A DNA stretch of 64,000 nucleotides from Wurfbainia villosa (GCA_025175895.1 CM045993.1:47744621-47808620), one strand, 5' to 3'. Shown: positions 32,346-45,021, counted from the stretch's first letter. Numbers and translations are program-made. Notes: a model not told the origin generated them from the sequence alone.

Positions 32346-33367
32346 ATTTTACTTTCTGCATGGCTTGTACCAGGACCCTAATAAGGTCCAAGGGATGGGC
32401 TCCTATGTGCCTCTGGGTCGACGGTCGTAGTACGGACTCAGTACGGGATGAGCTCCCAGATGCCCTAGGTCGACGGTCATAAGTACGGCCTTAGGATGGG
32501 CTTCTATGTTATGTTTCCCCTAGGCCGACGGACATAGTATGGGACTAGTACTCTAGTGGGTTCGGGATTAGCTACCTCGGGTCTATTAGGGATGCGCGCT
32601 ATGATGATGATGTATGTGGTACAATGTCTGGCCAAATATGTTGAGATTATGTTTAAGTACCTATAATATATATATGTTTTCAAAGAGCATCTTGCATATA
32701 CCTTTATTTCATGTCTATATTATTATGATGTTATTATGGTTGTTATTCTTATATGTTTCTGAATGCTCATGTCATTTCTTTTATATGGATGCTATGCTTA
32801 TGTTCTGGTATGTTTATATGCATGTTATGCTTGGTTATGTTCTTGAATGTTTATTTGAATGCTATGCTTATGTTCTGGTATGTTTATATGCATGCTATGC
32901 TTGCTTATGTTCTTGTATGTTTATATGAATGTTATGCTTATATGAGCTTATATGATCATGTCACTACTCTATGCTTAATGCTTGATGTATGATTTTTGTG
33001 AGTAGGATAGGATCTTACTAAGCCTATGTGCTTATAGTTTTATGTTCCCTTGTACTACAGATAAGGGTAAAGAATGACTAAACTAAAGGGAGCAGCAGGA
33101 GGGGCAAAGTGTGTGTGGTAGTGGCATGGTGGAGGAGATCTATTTATGTTTCCCATACTTATGCATGTTTTCTTTAAGTTGAATGTCATGAACTGGAACT
33201 AAGTATTTATGAAATGATGATGCATGCTTATGTTTAAAAGAAAGAAAAAAAAAGAAGTTTAAATTCTTTCGCTGCAAGAAGTATATGTAGTCTTCCGCTG
33301 AAATGCATGTATATACGATCGCGTCGCGCCGCCCTCCAAACCCTTGGAAAGGGAAGGCGTGACATGG

Positions 33368-34662
33368 TGTTAGGGCAATCAACCCATGATGTGGTTTTGA
33401 TGGGTGTGGCAAAGGGTTTAAGTTAGGTTATTATGGTTTTGATATGTGCATTGGAGTCTTACAGGACTTAGTAATTCACACAAGGTTAGCTTGAAGAAGC
33501 ATCGACAAGTCACCATCTCATGACTCGGTCCTTGAGTCGGTGAAGGAGCATTGCAGAAGTCGTGCGCTTGGTGCATTCAAGGGACCGCCAGATGAGGAAC
33601 ATTGGAGTGAAGCCGAAGGAAGTAGACTTCAGGGCAAGACGCGAAGGATGGCGCTTCGAAGCCGTGCGCTTGGCGCATCCGAGGGACGTGGCCGGACGAA
33701 GATAACTTCAAAGGCGAGGGACTCTGAAGGGATGAGAGTGAGTGAATGTAACCCGCATCGGGTAGCTCGTAGGTGAACTTGGCCAGATGGCTAAGTCAAG
33801 AGTCAGAGGCTCAACCGAGTTGGTTGAGGTGAACCCGACGGTCGGATGTACCAAAGTTTGAAGTTTTTTCCAACATCAATCGACTGCCATATCATGGCAA
33901 TGATCGCTCAAGTCGATCGAGACTCGACCGGGTGTTTGAGTCTCCGTTACGCCAAACAAGAATTGCCACTCTTGGCGGTCGTGATGGCTCCATCTGGACC
34001 GCCAAGGGAGCAGGCGTGTCGAGGGTTTCGGGCACAGAACCTTCTCCAGTCGAGTGATCACGTCGACCACTCGACTGATGGTACCATCAGTCGACTGATG
34101 GTCATGATCAGTCGACTGATGTGGGAGTCGTTGGTTGGAAACCAACGTGAATGAATCCGTTATTGGGCAACGTCTACAGCAGCAGTCGACTGATCGGGGC
34201 ATCATTCGACTAACGCTGTGTTAACGGGAAGATTGGGCTCTTCTTTATAAGAAGGAGCCTTTGGACACTTGGGGAGCTAATGCTTCTACTCTAAACATCT
34301 CCTAAAGTGCCCAAATGAATTTTCTCCTCTTCCTTGAGTTTATTTCAATCATATTGTAAGAGGAGTAATTTCTTGTAAAAAGATTACCTCCACCTAGCCT
34401 GGTGCAAAGGAGAGACTAGTGGACTTGAAGGGAGTGATTCGCCATACGAATCGGGTCGTGGATTAGCCGTAAGGCCATGAACCATGTTAAATCTCTTTGT
34501 TAGTGTTTGTCTCATTTCTTATTGCTTAGTCTTAATTGTTTTACTCTAGCATTACATTTCCACTTGCGCTAACCATAATTCCTAGACAATTAAGCGAGAA
34601 ATTCCACCGTATGCGAAAGAGGGCTATTCACCCCCCTCTAGTTGGCGACCGATGTTCCAACA
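33368..34662 (+). repeat. SIRE-like solo LTR
   Basis: 1295 bp from TGTTAGGGCAATC to TTCCAACA, related to the D LTR and with the shared motif ctattcacccccctctag. No internal region or second LTR is adjacent, so it looks like a solo LTR. Flanks (CATGG left, TTTGT right) do not form a target duplication. TATA box TTTATAAG at 34244-34251 lies in a short inverted repeat (CTTCTT / AAGAAG). Confidence 0.8.
34068..34212. repeat. CAGTCGACTG ladder in the solo LTR
   Basis: Copies start at 34068 (CACTCGACTG), 34088 and 34109 (perfect), spaced 20 and 21 bp, then 34183 (perfect) and 34203 (CATTCGACTA), 20 bp apart. Confidence 0.85.
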
Positions 34663-35830
34663 TTTGTTTCTTCTCTCCGACATTGGAGCGTAGAATTTGA
34701 TCCTCGACCAGCTTTCTTCCTCCCCATTGTAAGTTTTCGGTGCTTTTTAGGGCACTGGTGTGTCGTCCCGGCCGTCGGGCCTCCCCCCTAGGGTTTGGGC
34801 ATAACTTTCTTTATATAGACATCAGGTCGGATCTCCCCGAAACATGGAAAATAACTGAATCGCATCGAATTCGCCCAACGCCACACGACCATGTGGATTC
34901 ACACGGCTAGGTCGTGTGTGGCACTGGGGCGCAAGCCATGTGGATTCACAGGGCCAGGGTGTGTGTCCTTTTGTTCTAGTTGCCAAATGCCTTCTTTTTG
35001 CAATCAAAGTAAAATAGATATGTTCTAAAAATTTACTAAGTTAGCTTCTTGTGCACGTGCTAAGCGAATCTTCATAGGGGATACTCATTCCATGTTAAGT
35101 TAAGTCATCATCCTATAGCTTTCCTAAGGTCTCTGGCTCTTAGGCACTTAACTGCCCAAAGCAAGGGTCGTTCTCTAGATCTAGCACAAAGTCTCAAAGG
35201 CTTACTCGGTATTGAGAGAAATTGGTAGGTGTTTCCCCAGTAACCTAACTTGGTCTCAAAGGGGCACCTAACCATTTCCACTCACGACAACTGTTTTTTT
35301 ATCCCTCATAATCTTTTTTTTTTTCAATTTTTCTCACTATCTTTTTCTTTCCTTTTTTTTTTATTTTCTTATTCCATTTTTTTTTGTTTCTTTCTCTCTT
35401 GGGATTTTGATTTTTCCAAATGGGCTTCCACGATCCGAGCATCTACAGTAACTAAAATGCTAAATCTAGAGTGACCTATGGATTCCAAAGTACTAGACTA
35501 CTGAGATAAATCATAACTATGTATGTACTAGGTTCTCCCTTTCAGAGTATTCGTTAAGTGTAAGTGTAAAAATAAAAGCTAACCAGTGCAAATCTAGAAC
35601 ATTCATTAAAGCAAATAAAATAAAATACCATGAGATAAATGAAGTTAAGCTAACTATGAAACAATTCGTGGAGACATCTTTAAAAAATACTACTGAGACA
35701 ACTTAAAAATAGCAGAAACTATGTGCTAAAAGAAACTAGAAACTCTATGCATGAACAAATGAATGCAAACAAAAACTAAGTATCAAGAAAGAAACTACTC
35801 CTAGAAACAAAATAAATTAAAACTTGGGGT
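34663..35830. other. Unclassified noncoding repeat-like DNA
   Basis: No gene seen. It contains a repeated phrase around acacgaccatgtggattcac (34886-34960) and long poly-T tracts (35290-35390). It reads like old retroelement noncoding DNA, but I see no LTR boundary or coding motif to name it. Confidence 0.45.
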
Positions 35831-36177
35831 TGAAGGGAAGTATTTCGCTTCACTTCGGTTGCTTGTGTATGGCGATCCTATCTCGCGTCCCCAGATTAAA
35901 ATTTTATTAATTAAAACTAATCGGGATGGAGATGGATTACCTAAGCAACCGATTTATCATCGTGCTATTTGATTTGAGTGGTCGCTTGAACAAACTTGTT
36001 GTTCAAGCAACCTAACCCTTTTCCTCGATTAGACGCAGAATAGATGATGAATGGATCGCCGGTTTTTATGTTTATAATTGGGGTCCATGTCAATCAACAA
36101 CATGCAAAATACAAAAGAAAAAGAATTAAAATTAAACAAGATTATATCTCTTGTTTTACCTCTTAATCTTCTATTGT
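35831..36177 (-). repeat. E/H-family LTR end fragment
   Basis: On the minus strand it resembles the last part of E and H LTRs: tggacccc, then aaaaccggcgatcc, then gcttgaacaac ... gttcaagcgaccactc, then ttttaatctggggac, ending CCCTTCA at 35831. No primer site follows, so it is a 3' end or solo remnant. The other side breaks at J sequence. Confidence 0.7.
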
Positions 36178-36481
36178 ATGTGGACTACACTCTTGTAATT
36201 CTGTTTCTTGATACTTAGTCTTTGAACCTTGAGATGCTCTGTTATTATCGTTACATTTCATTCATCATTGTTATGGACTACATATGCTATGGTATGTGGA
36301 CCTATAGATGCTTAATTATGTGTTGGTAGTTGAGTACGATTGTAGACTTGATTTGTGTCATTAGGAAAAATCACCTGGGAGTGGGTGATGTTCTAAAATG
36401 TGGAATGGATTGTTGTGTTATATCCTTTTACATTGTGTGTCTATTATGGATCATGGATTTGTATATGGTGGTATATTTGTC

Positions 36482-36665
36482 GATAGTGTGTTTCTATGGA
36501 CTAGAGGTCCTAGCATGATTGATTGTTGATAGTGCTTTGCTATGGACTGGAGGTCCTAATATAGTTGATTATCGATAGTGGGTTGCTACGAACTGGAATT
36601 CCTACCATGGTTGATTGTCGATAGTGGGTTGCTATGGACTAGAGGTCCTAGCATAGTTGACTATC
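36482..36665 (+). repeat. 46-bp tandem repeat, four units
   Basis: Units start at about 36482, 36528, 36574 and 36620 (gatagtgggttgctatgga type) and contain a GGAC...GTCC inverted repeat. Confidence 0.85.
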
Positions 36666-37142
36666 AGTTGTGTATGATTCTCTGTTGGATAGGGAGTGTG
36701 TTGTGGATGTATGTGGGTGTATTTATGCATTCATCACATTTACATGCATGATGGCGTCTTGGTCTCCCATATGGTTGAGAGGGTCGTCAGTCATCCTGCC
36801 TCCACGGTTACTCATGGTAGTAGTAGTTGGTGTGAGGGCAGATCATATGTTGTGCCACACTCGGCCACTATTGATGGTGGTAGTTGGGGTTGCGTGCAGT
36901 TTTGTCCTGCGTGTGTAGCACTCGACCAATCATGGGTAGTGATAGTCTGAGTGGCCAGTAGCAGAGACTCCCGTTGTGTAGCTTAGCTACTTATTCATAC
37001 TGCCCACTTGGCCACTCGAGAGTAGTGGTAGTTGTTGAGTTAGAATAGTTGTCATGTTGTGCCACCTAGGCCACACTGGGTTGTGGTAGCGAGTGGGGTG
37101 TGAAAGAATGACCATGCATCAGCATTGTCATGTGTGATGGTT

Positions 37143-37184
37143 TATATATATATGTGTTTGTGTGTGTGTGTATATATATATATT
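37143..37184. repeat. TA/TG microsatellite
   Basis: Tracts of TA, TG and TA again in the J LTR; no function seen. Confidence 0.85.
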
Positions 37185-37803
37185 CTATATATGGTTATGA
37201 GATGTTGCATTTGATTGAGCTATGCTTGTTGCATATGTTTGTACATCACCTTGCATGCTATTTGCATATTCTGTACTGTTGTGTGTGTGGATTATAGTGT
37301 ACGAGTTGGATCCGACAGTTGTATGCATTTGATCATCATCATGTTGTTGTATAGGATGGACCGTGTTCGTTATGTATTTGTTTACATGTTGACCATATGA
37401 CTGTGTGTTGATTACAGATGTAGTATTGTTCATACATGTTGTACATGTTATATTGTTTTGTACTTGTTTAGATTGTATAAGTCTTGTCATTGCAGACCTT
37501 TCAGGTAAGTCAGTACATTGTGTTATGCTCACTTGGTCAGTTTGGTATATGCACTGATTAGATTTATATGAATAGTTATTTGTTATTACCTTTAAGACTG
37601 TGTATCCATTGATCTCCCTATGTATATATATTGATCTCCTTGTGTTATATGTTGTTCATGCACTATCTTTCATATTTTCCGCTGAGTCTTGTACTTCCCA
37701 CCATAGACCCTGGGTTTTCTTTTCACCCAAGTAACAGGCAGAAGATTCTTTGGGTGCTCGGAGCTCCGCCAGCTGATCCCATCTCACACCGAGTGGTTGG
37801 ATA

Positions 37804-40023
37804 TGTTGGGTTTTCGGCACCGCGGCGAGTGTGTGTTCGAACATGTTTCGTAAACATGTGCACAGCGGAAGAAATAAAAATAATAAATCTACATTTATTA
37901 CAACACACACAACACACGCTTGCATAGTACAACATGTGTAGACATAACCGTAAATTTAAATTTTGCAATAAAGGAAATTTAACTACGTATATCTTTCGTA
38001 TCACATGTAGCGGGAACAGCATCAACCGGAATGATCCTCACTAGAATCATCTCTATCCGTATCCACGCCGAGTATCCTTAGGATGACTTCGCTAAGCCAC
38101 GAGCTTCGTCTTCGTACGGGTTACTAGCCTCGTGTTGAAGACGACGTGATCGAGAGATGATCACGATCCGAATCCAAATTCGGATCCAAAGATGAGTCCT
38201 CAAAACTCTCTTCTCCGGAGAGGTATTCGTCAACCATTTGACGAATCCTTCGTCCTCCACCTCAGAGGATTACCGGAGATTGAATCCCCGGTAAGTTAGG
38301 CGTTGTCGGAGCTCTAACCGTTGTCCAAATGACGCTCCGACGAGAGGAAAACAAGCTGTCCAGAAAACTGGACAGCTTTGGTGGAGGAGTAAGCGCCGGC
38401 CAAGCAAGGGAAACCAAGTGCTCACCTTATCGCCGAAGCCTAGGAAGATCACCGGAGGGTCGCCGGAGGATCACCGGCTGAAGCTTGGATGCCGGCAACA
38501 AGTTGGACGGTGGCACAAGGGGCTGGGCAGCAATGGAGGTTGGCACCTAGAATCTCCAAGGAAGGAGGTGGGCGGCAACTTAGGGCTAGGGTTTTGGATT
38601 AGGGCTTAACAATCCCTTAAGCCCTCTTTTATAGAGAACTAATTCTCTTAATGGTTAATGGATTATAACCATGAGGCCCGTTAACCCGCTCCATTAATAT
38701 AAGTTAAAATAAACCAAACCATGATGGTTTATTTTAAGTTAAAACGAACCGAACCAACTTTTGGTTCATTCGTTTAAAATAAATCAAACCCTTTGGTTTA
38801 TTCTCCTCCATTGGATTAGAACCAAACCATTTTGGTTCATCCATTATGTCTTCATAAGACACGGCCCATCCACGCTTCCATTGCGACTGAAATGATTTCA
38901 CGCTCGCTTCTTGTTTGGTCTAACCAAACCTAGTTTCTCTCGGTCTGAGAATCCCATTCTCAAGCTCATTTTAAATCCTTCGGATTACGCTCGTTGTGCG
39001 TGTGACCAAATAGGTTCTCGGTTTATGTTGGCTGTCTATAATTAACCATTAATTATAGAACGATCATGAGTGGCACCTAGTAGTACATCATGATCTCCAA
39101 TTAATCGAAAAGATCAACGGTTGATCCAGAACTATTTCTGAAACCCTTCAGCAGCACGAATGAATCGTGCCCCATTCCCTTCACCCATCTTATACCCACT
39201 TGGTTTAGGACATGGTCTATAGTGTCAGTCCCCACTAGGCTGACTACGTCACACCTAGCCCAAGTATCATTTCCTCATCCTACGAATTCTAGTTACTGCA
39301 CATGTATCGAAGAGTACCTTACTCTAAACATGTAATGCTTTGGCCAAAGACTTTAGTAACAATCCGACGAGAGGCCATGGGTATACATCTCCTCGCAAGG
39401 AGTGGTGAATCCTTTATAGACTATTCAAACACCTTCGATCACTTCGACTTATACCCAATCATCCCGGGTCCACATCTCCTTAGAGATGTTTGCTTAAGAT
39501 GTCAAAGCATAAGTCTCCATGATCAAGATGACTTGAATACCGCAAGTCAAAGGAACATCGCACTTAAGCCACAGTAAGAACTTCATTGACATATCTATAT
39601 ATGCAGAGAACCATATGAAGTCTTACGGCTGGTCACTCCAATGAACTAGTTACCATAACTAGCATCCACGATTAACTCCGGACATCACAATGTCTCCAGC
39701 CAGTGGGAATCAGCTGCTTGGATACACCAAGGAGTATACCTCGTGCTAGTCTTGACAGAATTGATGGTGTCCAAATCCATCAATTCATCGACTAGGGATA
39801 ATTCCGATACATCACAATTACACATGTAGAGATACTCACTAGTTGTGATCCAATCACAAATTCTCTCATACTGTGAATCGTATCAAGGACATTCAGTAAA
39901 TGAGTTTAAGATCCAATCAAATACATGAAAACATATATACTCAAATAGTGAATCTTCATTTATCATATAAATGGTTCATACATAAGGCGATCGCCTTAGG
40001 ACATCTCTCATATATTACTAACA
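37804..40023 (-). repeat. 3' LTR of element B
   Basis: Minus-strand TGTTAGTAATATATG to CCCAACA. TATA box on the minus strand at 38626-38633 (TATAAAAG). Hairpins at 38305-38341 and 38353-38378 (an 11-bp perfect stem, AAGCTGTCCAG / CTGGACAGCTT). Confidence 0.93.
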
Positions 40024-40043
40024 GACTCCCACTTAGCCTAATG
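40024..40043 (-). promoter_or_regulatory. Polypurine tract of element B
   Basis: Minus-strand aagtgggagtc directly before the 3' LTR. Confidence 0.8.
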
Positions 40044-40074
40044 CTAATCGCTATGGTATCCAATACCATAAGCT

Positions 40075-41049
40075 CTAACATGACCCTCAAACTTACTTTG
40101 AGGTAATGCTTTAGTCAAAGGACCCGCTAAGTTCCTTTCAGTGGGAATTTTCTCGATTTGTATTTCGGTCCTACTGATGATCTCTCTGATAAGATGATAG
40201 CGGCGAAGCACATGTTTGGATCATTGATGAGACCACATCAAGTTCATAGATGAACTTCTTGATCCAAACCACTTCCTTTGCTGCTTACAAAGCTGCAATG
40301 TATTCTGCCTTAGTGGCAGAATTCGGTATAGTGTCAAGCTTGGAACCTTTCCAACTTATTGCGCCTCCATTCTAGGTGAATACATACCTAGACTGAGACC
40401 TGGAATCATCCTTGTCTGTCTGGAAGCTGGCATCTATATACCCGCGTATCACCATGTCCCCTTCTCCATATATTAGGAACACATCCTTAGTTCTTCTTAA
40501 GTACTTAAGGATCATCTTAACAGCCACCCAATGATCCATTCCTAGATCAGACTGGTATCTGCTCGTGACACTCAGAGCATACGATACATCGGGCCTCGTA
40601 CATAACATAGCATACATGATAGATCCTATTGCGGATGCATAGGGAATCTTACTCATGCAAATCCTCTCGTCTTCTGTGCACGGACACATAGACTTCGAAA
40701 GGTGTACCCCATGTCTGATGGGTAGGAAACCTTTCTTGGATTCTGACATGCTAAACCTCTTTAGTACTCGGTCTATATATGTAGACTGTGAAAAACCAAG
40801 CAACCGTTTTGATCTATCTCTATAGATCTTAATCCCGAGGATGTAGGTTGCTTCTCCCAGGTCTTTCATGGAGAATGTCTTGGATAACCAAACCTTAACT
40901 GACTGTAAGATTGAAACATCGTTTCTTATAAGTAATATGTCATCGACATATAATACTAGGAACACGACTGCACTCCAACTAACCTTCTTGTACACACAAG
41001 GTTCGTCTGGATTTTTGTGAGAAATCAAACCTTTTGATAGTCTCATCAA
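40075..41049 (-). pseudogene. Reverse transcriptase end and RNase H of element B
   Basis: From 41049 the frame has YVDD (LYVDDILLIRND, about 40950), FSMKDLGEATYILGIKIYRD and YASAIGSIMYAML, then RNase H with the first Asp motif as YIDASF. It stops at 40372. Downstream, relics of the RNase H end continue with stops. Compared with A, about 75 bp is missing near 40240, which removes the CDNNGA catalytic block. Confidence 0.9.
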
Positions 41050-43117
41050 AACGGATATTCCAGCTCATGGATGCTTGCTTCAATCCATATATGGTCCATC
41101 GCAATTTGCATACCTTGGTTTTATTAACCGATGTGAAACCCTCAGGCTGTATCATATACACGTCCTCGAGCAGGTTTCCATTAAGGAAAGTTGTTTTCAC
41201 ATCCATCTGCCATATCTCATAATCATAATGAGCCGCTATGGCCAGGAGCATCCGAATGGATTTAAGCATAGCTACAGGCGAATAGGTTTCGTCATAATCA
41301 ACGCCTTGCTTTTGACGATATCCTTTCGCCACCAATCTAGCCTTATAGGTAATCACATTACCATCCATGTCGGTTTTCTTCTTGAAAACCCACTTGCACC
41401 CTATAGGCTTTATGCCTTCAGGTGGGTCAACCAAGTTCCAAATTTGGTTTTCATACATGGAATCCATTTCCGACTTCATGGCTTCAAGCCACTTATCCCT
41501 TTCTGATCTTGTCAGCACTTCTTCATAACTGGTAGGCTCCTCATCATCAATGAGTAACACGTCGTTCGATTCACATACGAGAAATCCATATCTCTCAGGA
41601 ATATTGCGTGTTCTACAAGATCTACGAAGACGTGGTGTTACAATAGGTCCAGCCGATTGCTCATCACTATGAGTTGTCGGCTGTTGTGCTTCACCAGGTA
41701 TCTCATCAATGTCTATTTGAGTCTCTCGAGCCTCCTCAAGCTCGACGACACTCCCACTATTTTCTTGCAAGAGAAACTCTTTCTCTAGAAACACAGCATG
41801 CCTTGAAACAAACACCTTTTATTCCACAGGATGATAGAATTGGTAACCTCTTGTTTCCTTAGGGTATCCAATAAATAGACATTTATCAGACTTAGCATCC
41901 AATTTGTCTGATGCAGTCCGCTTCACATAAGCAGGACAACCCCATATCTTCAAGTAAGATACATGAGGTTTCTTACTATTCCATATCTCATATGGAGTAG
42001 TAGAGACTACCTTGGTTGGCATTCTGTTTAACCAGTAAACAGCTGTCTGAAGTGCATAGCCCCAAAAGGACTTCGGAAGATTCGCATGATTCATCATTGA
42101 CCTGACCATGTCCAACAAGGTTCGGTTACGCCTCTCAGATACACCATTATGCTATGGTGTATATGGCGGAGTCCATTGAGACAATATGCCATTGTCTCTT
42201 AGATAATCAAGAAACTCTTGACTTAAGTATTCACCACCTCGATCCGATCGAAGTATTTTAATACTCTTGTCATGTTGTTTCTCTACTTCATTTCTGAATT
42301 CTTTGAACCTTTCAAAGGCTTCAGACTTGTGTTTCATCAAGAACACATACCCAAACCGTGAGTGATCATCGGTGAAGGTAATGAAGTAGCTAAAGCCTCC
42401 TAAAGCTTGAGTTGACATAGGTCCACATACATCAGTATGTATTAGACCTAGTAACTCTCCCACTCGTTCACCTTTTCCAGTAAAAGGTAACTTAGTCATC
42501 TTGCCTTTTAAGCATGATTCGCATGTATCGTATGAATCCAATTCAAACGATTCCAGAATTCCACATCTGTGTAATTCGGACATGCGTTTCTTGCTTACAT
42601 GGCTAAGATGACAATGCCACATGTAGGAGTCTAATTGATTATCTTTTTGAGCACGCTTGTTGCTCGCTTCGATATTGAAAATGTCACTAGATACATCCAA
42701 CGTATAAATGCCGTTGCTCAAAGTTTCAGTTCCATAAAGTACGCCATTCAAAGTTATATAACAACAATTGTTACTAAACGTCAAATGGAAACCATTTCTA
42801 TTTAAGCAGGAAATAGAAATAATGTTCTTAATTAGAGAAGGAACACAATAACAATTATCCAGTTCCAAGACTAGTCCACTAGGGAGCTTCAGCAAATAAG
42901 TTCCGATGGCGACCGCAGCAACCTTTGCTCCATTGGCAACTCGCAAATTTGACTCCCCTCTGACGAGTCTTCTTCTATTCCTTAGCCCCTGTATGTCATT
43001 ACATATATGTGAGCCACACCCAGTATCCAATACCAAAGTGTCTAAGGAAATAGAATGACAATTAATAACGAAGATGCCTGAAGAGGATGGGGCATCGGAT
43101 GCCTTCTTCTTCTTCAT
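40979..43117 (-). pseudogene. Protease, integrase and RT start of element B
   Basis: A single frame from 43117 to 40979 broken only by a TAG near 42152 and a TAA near 41818; A has CAG and CAA (Gln) at these places. It covers LDTGCGSHI (protease), WHCHLSH ... CESCLKGK (zinc module, with the usual Gly of LGH changed to Ser), integrase Asp residues (HTDVCGPM, FTDDHSRFGY) and Glu (VSERRNRTL), SFWGYALQTAVYWLN, and RT with intact QMDVKTTFLNG. A frameshift near 41010 separates it from YVDD. Confidence 0.9.
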
Positions 43118-43724
43118 GGACTCAATATAAATCTTGCAGTTTCTTCGCCAGTGGACTTCCTTGCCACAATGATGACAAGTGCCCTTTTGTGTTGGTTCTG
43201 CCTTCTTTTCCTTTTTGTTCTTCCCTTCTGCTATTCCTTTGACTTCCTCTTAGAACCTTTCTTCGAGGAATCAACTTACAGCACTATCCCCTGCTCATGC
43301 TTCACAGAAACTCCACAATCTTCAGCATGTTGAGCAGTACCACAGATGAACCTTCTTGCATCTCAGAGGTGAAGAAGAGCTTGGAGACTTCGAACCTTTC
43401 GAATCTCACTTGCTCATCAACCAACTCATAAAGATGAAAGACTATGGTATGAGCATCCATATGCTCATGCTGCTTCCACAACTCAGGTACCATCGTGGCT
43501 AGCATGATGCAACTCACCATTTCAGAATCATTCACATGTTTCTGATAGGCCAACAATTGGTCCAGAGTTGCATTGTCACTAGGACGGGCGGGAGGAGGCG
43601 CTTCGAGGACATACGCTAGCTTTTCCGCCTTGAGAACAATTCTCAGGTTTCTAAGTCAGTCCAAGAAGTTAGGCCCAGTCAATTTGTTTGAATCCAAAAT
43701 GGAACGCAAATTCAAAGACATCAT
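43118..43724 (-). pseudogene. Gag of element B
   Basis: ATG at 43724 (MMSLNLRSILDSNKLTGPNF) with a stop where A has Trp (LDWLRN). It is then open from 43556 (QKHVNDSEMVSCIML, PELWKQHEHMD). About 165 bp present in A (the stretch from FVLKMNGYIERLA to NYRMNKLESTIPE) is missing near 43343, followed by a frameshift. The zinc knuckle survives as CHHCGKEVHWRRNC near 43140-43180. Confidence 0.85.
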
Positions 43725-45009
43725 GATCAATCTTAGAAATATAAAACGAGCATATATGAGAAAATAATTTTAAAATGCATCAATATACATTTATAAATCA
43801 CATTCATTTTTCAAATTTCAAAAACCCCAAAATCACTTCGGGAGATCGTAGGTCCATCTCCGAATGGGTTGATATCCATCATAGATATGAACAACCTTGG
43901 AGAGAGTCCAACAAGCCATTCATAACTACGACAGTAGGTATCAACTATACCGATTGCATATCACGTATATGCAACTATCACAATGTGCTATCAACTAATT
44001 GAATGTTCACACATACATCGGGTTGTTAACACATTAACAAGTATGCATCATATGCATAGCACCCAACTTCACCTCCCTTTACATCGACTTTGGAGAGAGT
44101 CCAACAAGCCGATGCTCTAGGTTAAAGCCAACCCATTAATCGAGAAATAGTTTTAATATGGTTAGAGCGCATTCAACCAATTAGCCCAGCTTGGAGAGAG
44201 TCCAACAACCAAAGCTAACGATTGACCTCTGACTCTTACCATATTAGTATTAAACTATTCCATGGTTTGAACATGTTCGGGTTCGAGCCGGGCTTGGAGA
44301 GAGTCCAACAATCCAAACAAGAAATGGAACTCTGGTTCCAACCATATTAATGGAAGGTGTAGGCTTTAATATTGAGTAAGAGTTTTTATTTCTCATCCTC
44401 TTTGCATGCAAATAACTATTATCTACATGGCATGACATACATGGCATGGCATACATGGCATACATCTACATGTCACGACACGCATGACATAATGATATGC
44501 ATCTAATGCAACTACATGACATACAATTATGTCATGTACATAATTTCCTTATATATCATAACTATTTATGGAAATAAAATATGTTTAAGATTTGATTCTC
44601 CAAATCAAATCATGATTAAATTAGGAAACAAATTTCGAAATCTAATCACATATTTTATTTATGGAAATAGTTGATTAAGGAAAGTCAATTTAGGAAACCA
44701 ATTTCCTAAATCATCAAAACTACTTATGGAAATAAAATATTTTAAGATTTGATTTCCCAAATCAAATCATGATTAAATTAGGAAACAAATTTCCAAAATC
44801 TAATCAAATATTTTATTTATGGAAAATATCAATTTCCATAAATACTTCCAACTTTCCAAAAGTGGAAGATTTCCATAAATACTTCTAGACTTTCCAAAAT
44901 TGAAAATTTTCCATAAATACTTCTAACTTTCCAAAAGTAGAAAATTTCCAGAAATATCATTATGACTATCACAAAACCATTTTACGATTATGTCAAAACA
45001 CAACCTAGG
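43725..45009 (-). other. Noncoding leader of element B, with four hairpins
   Basis: Colinear with A 2222-3487. Cores TTGGACTCTCTCCAA (minus strand) lie in 43886-43924, 44082-44114, 44181-44218 and about 44286-44313. The outer arms TATGAA, CATCG and TTAGC with their complements match A; the fourth (CGGGT) pair is weaker here. Confidence 0.78.
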
Positions 45010-45021
45010 CTCTGATACCAC
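45010..45021 (-). promoter_or_regulatory. Primer binding site of element B
   Basis: Minus-strand tggtatcagagc one base from the 5' LTR, initiator-Met tRNA type. Confidence 0.9.

Larger units (their letters stand above)
27495..33364 (+). mobile_element. Element G: Ty3/gypsy chromovirus, 3' part
   Basis: Begins mid reverse transcriptase where E inserted, followed by RNase H, integrase and a chromodomain-like tail, then a long 3' LTR. Integrase after RT is the gypsy order. The 5' half is outside the window. The tail (LSYESRPIQILDREVKRLRN) is typical of the plant Tekay/Del chromovirus group from family knowledge. Confidence 0.87.
30116..33364 (+). repeat. 3' UTR and long 3' LTR of element G
   Basis: The purine-rich end (gaggatgaaacttttaaaag) leads to a probable LTR start at 30152 (tataatgcccg; tgtaatgcccg expected). 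The LTR probably ends with ggcgtgaca at 33356-33364, giving about 3.2 kb. The other LTR is outside the window, so boundaries are inferred. No gene inside. A possible TATA box (aataaatag) is near 30407. Confidence 0.65.
36181..37803 (+). repeat. 5' LTR of element J, first part
   Basis: Noncoding. It holds a 46-bp tandem repeat (36482-36665) and a TA/TG microsatellite. It is interrupted at GGATA (37799-37803), duplicated at 47241-47245. Confidence 0.7.

Noticed and set aside
32614..32992. Cys/Tyr/Met-rich frames suggesting a small membrane protein
   Set aside because: Translation of tatgctt/tatgttc-type repeats in the G LTR; two frames are equally open.
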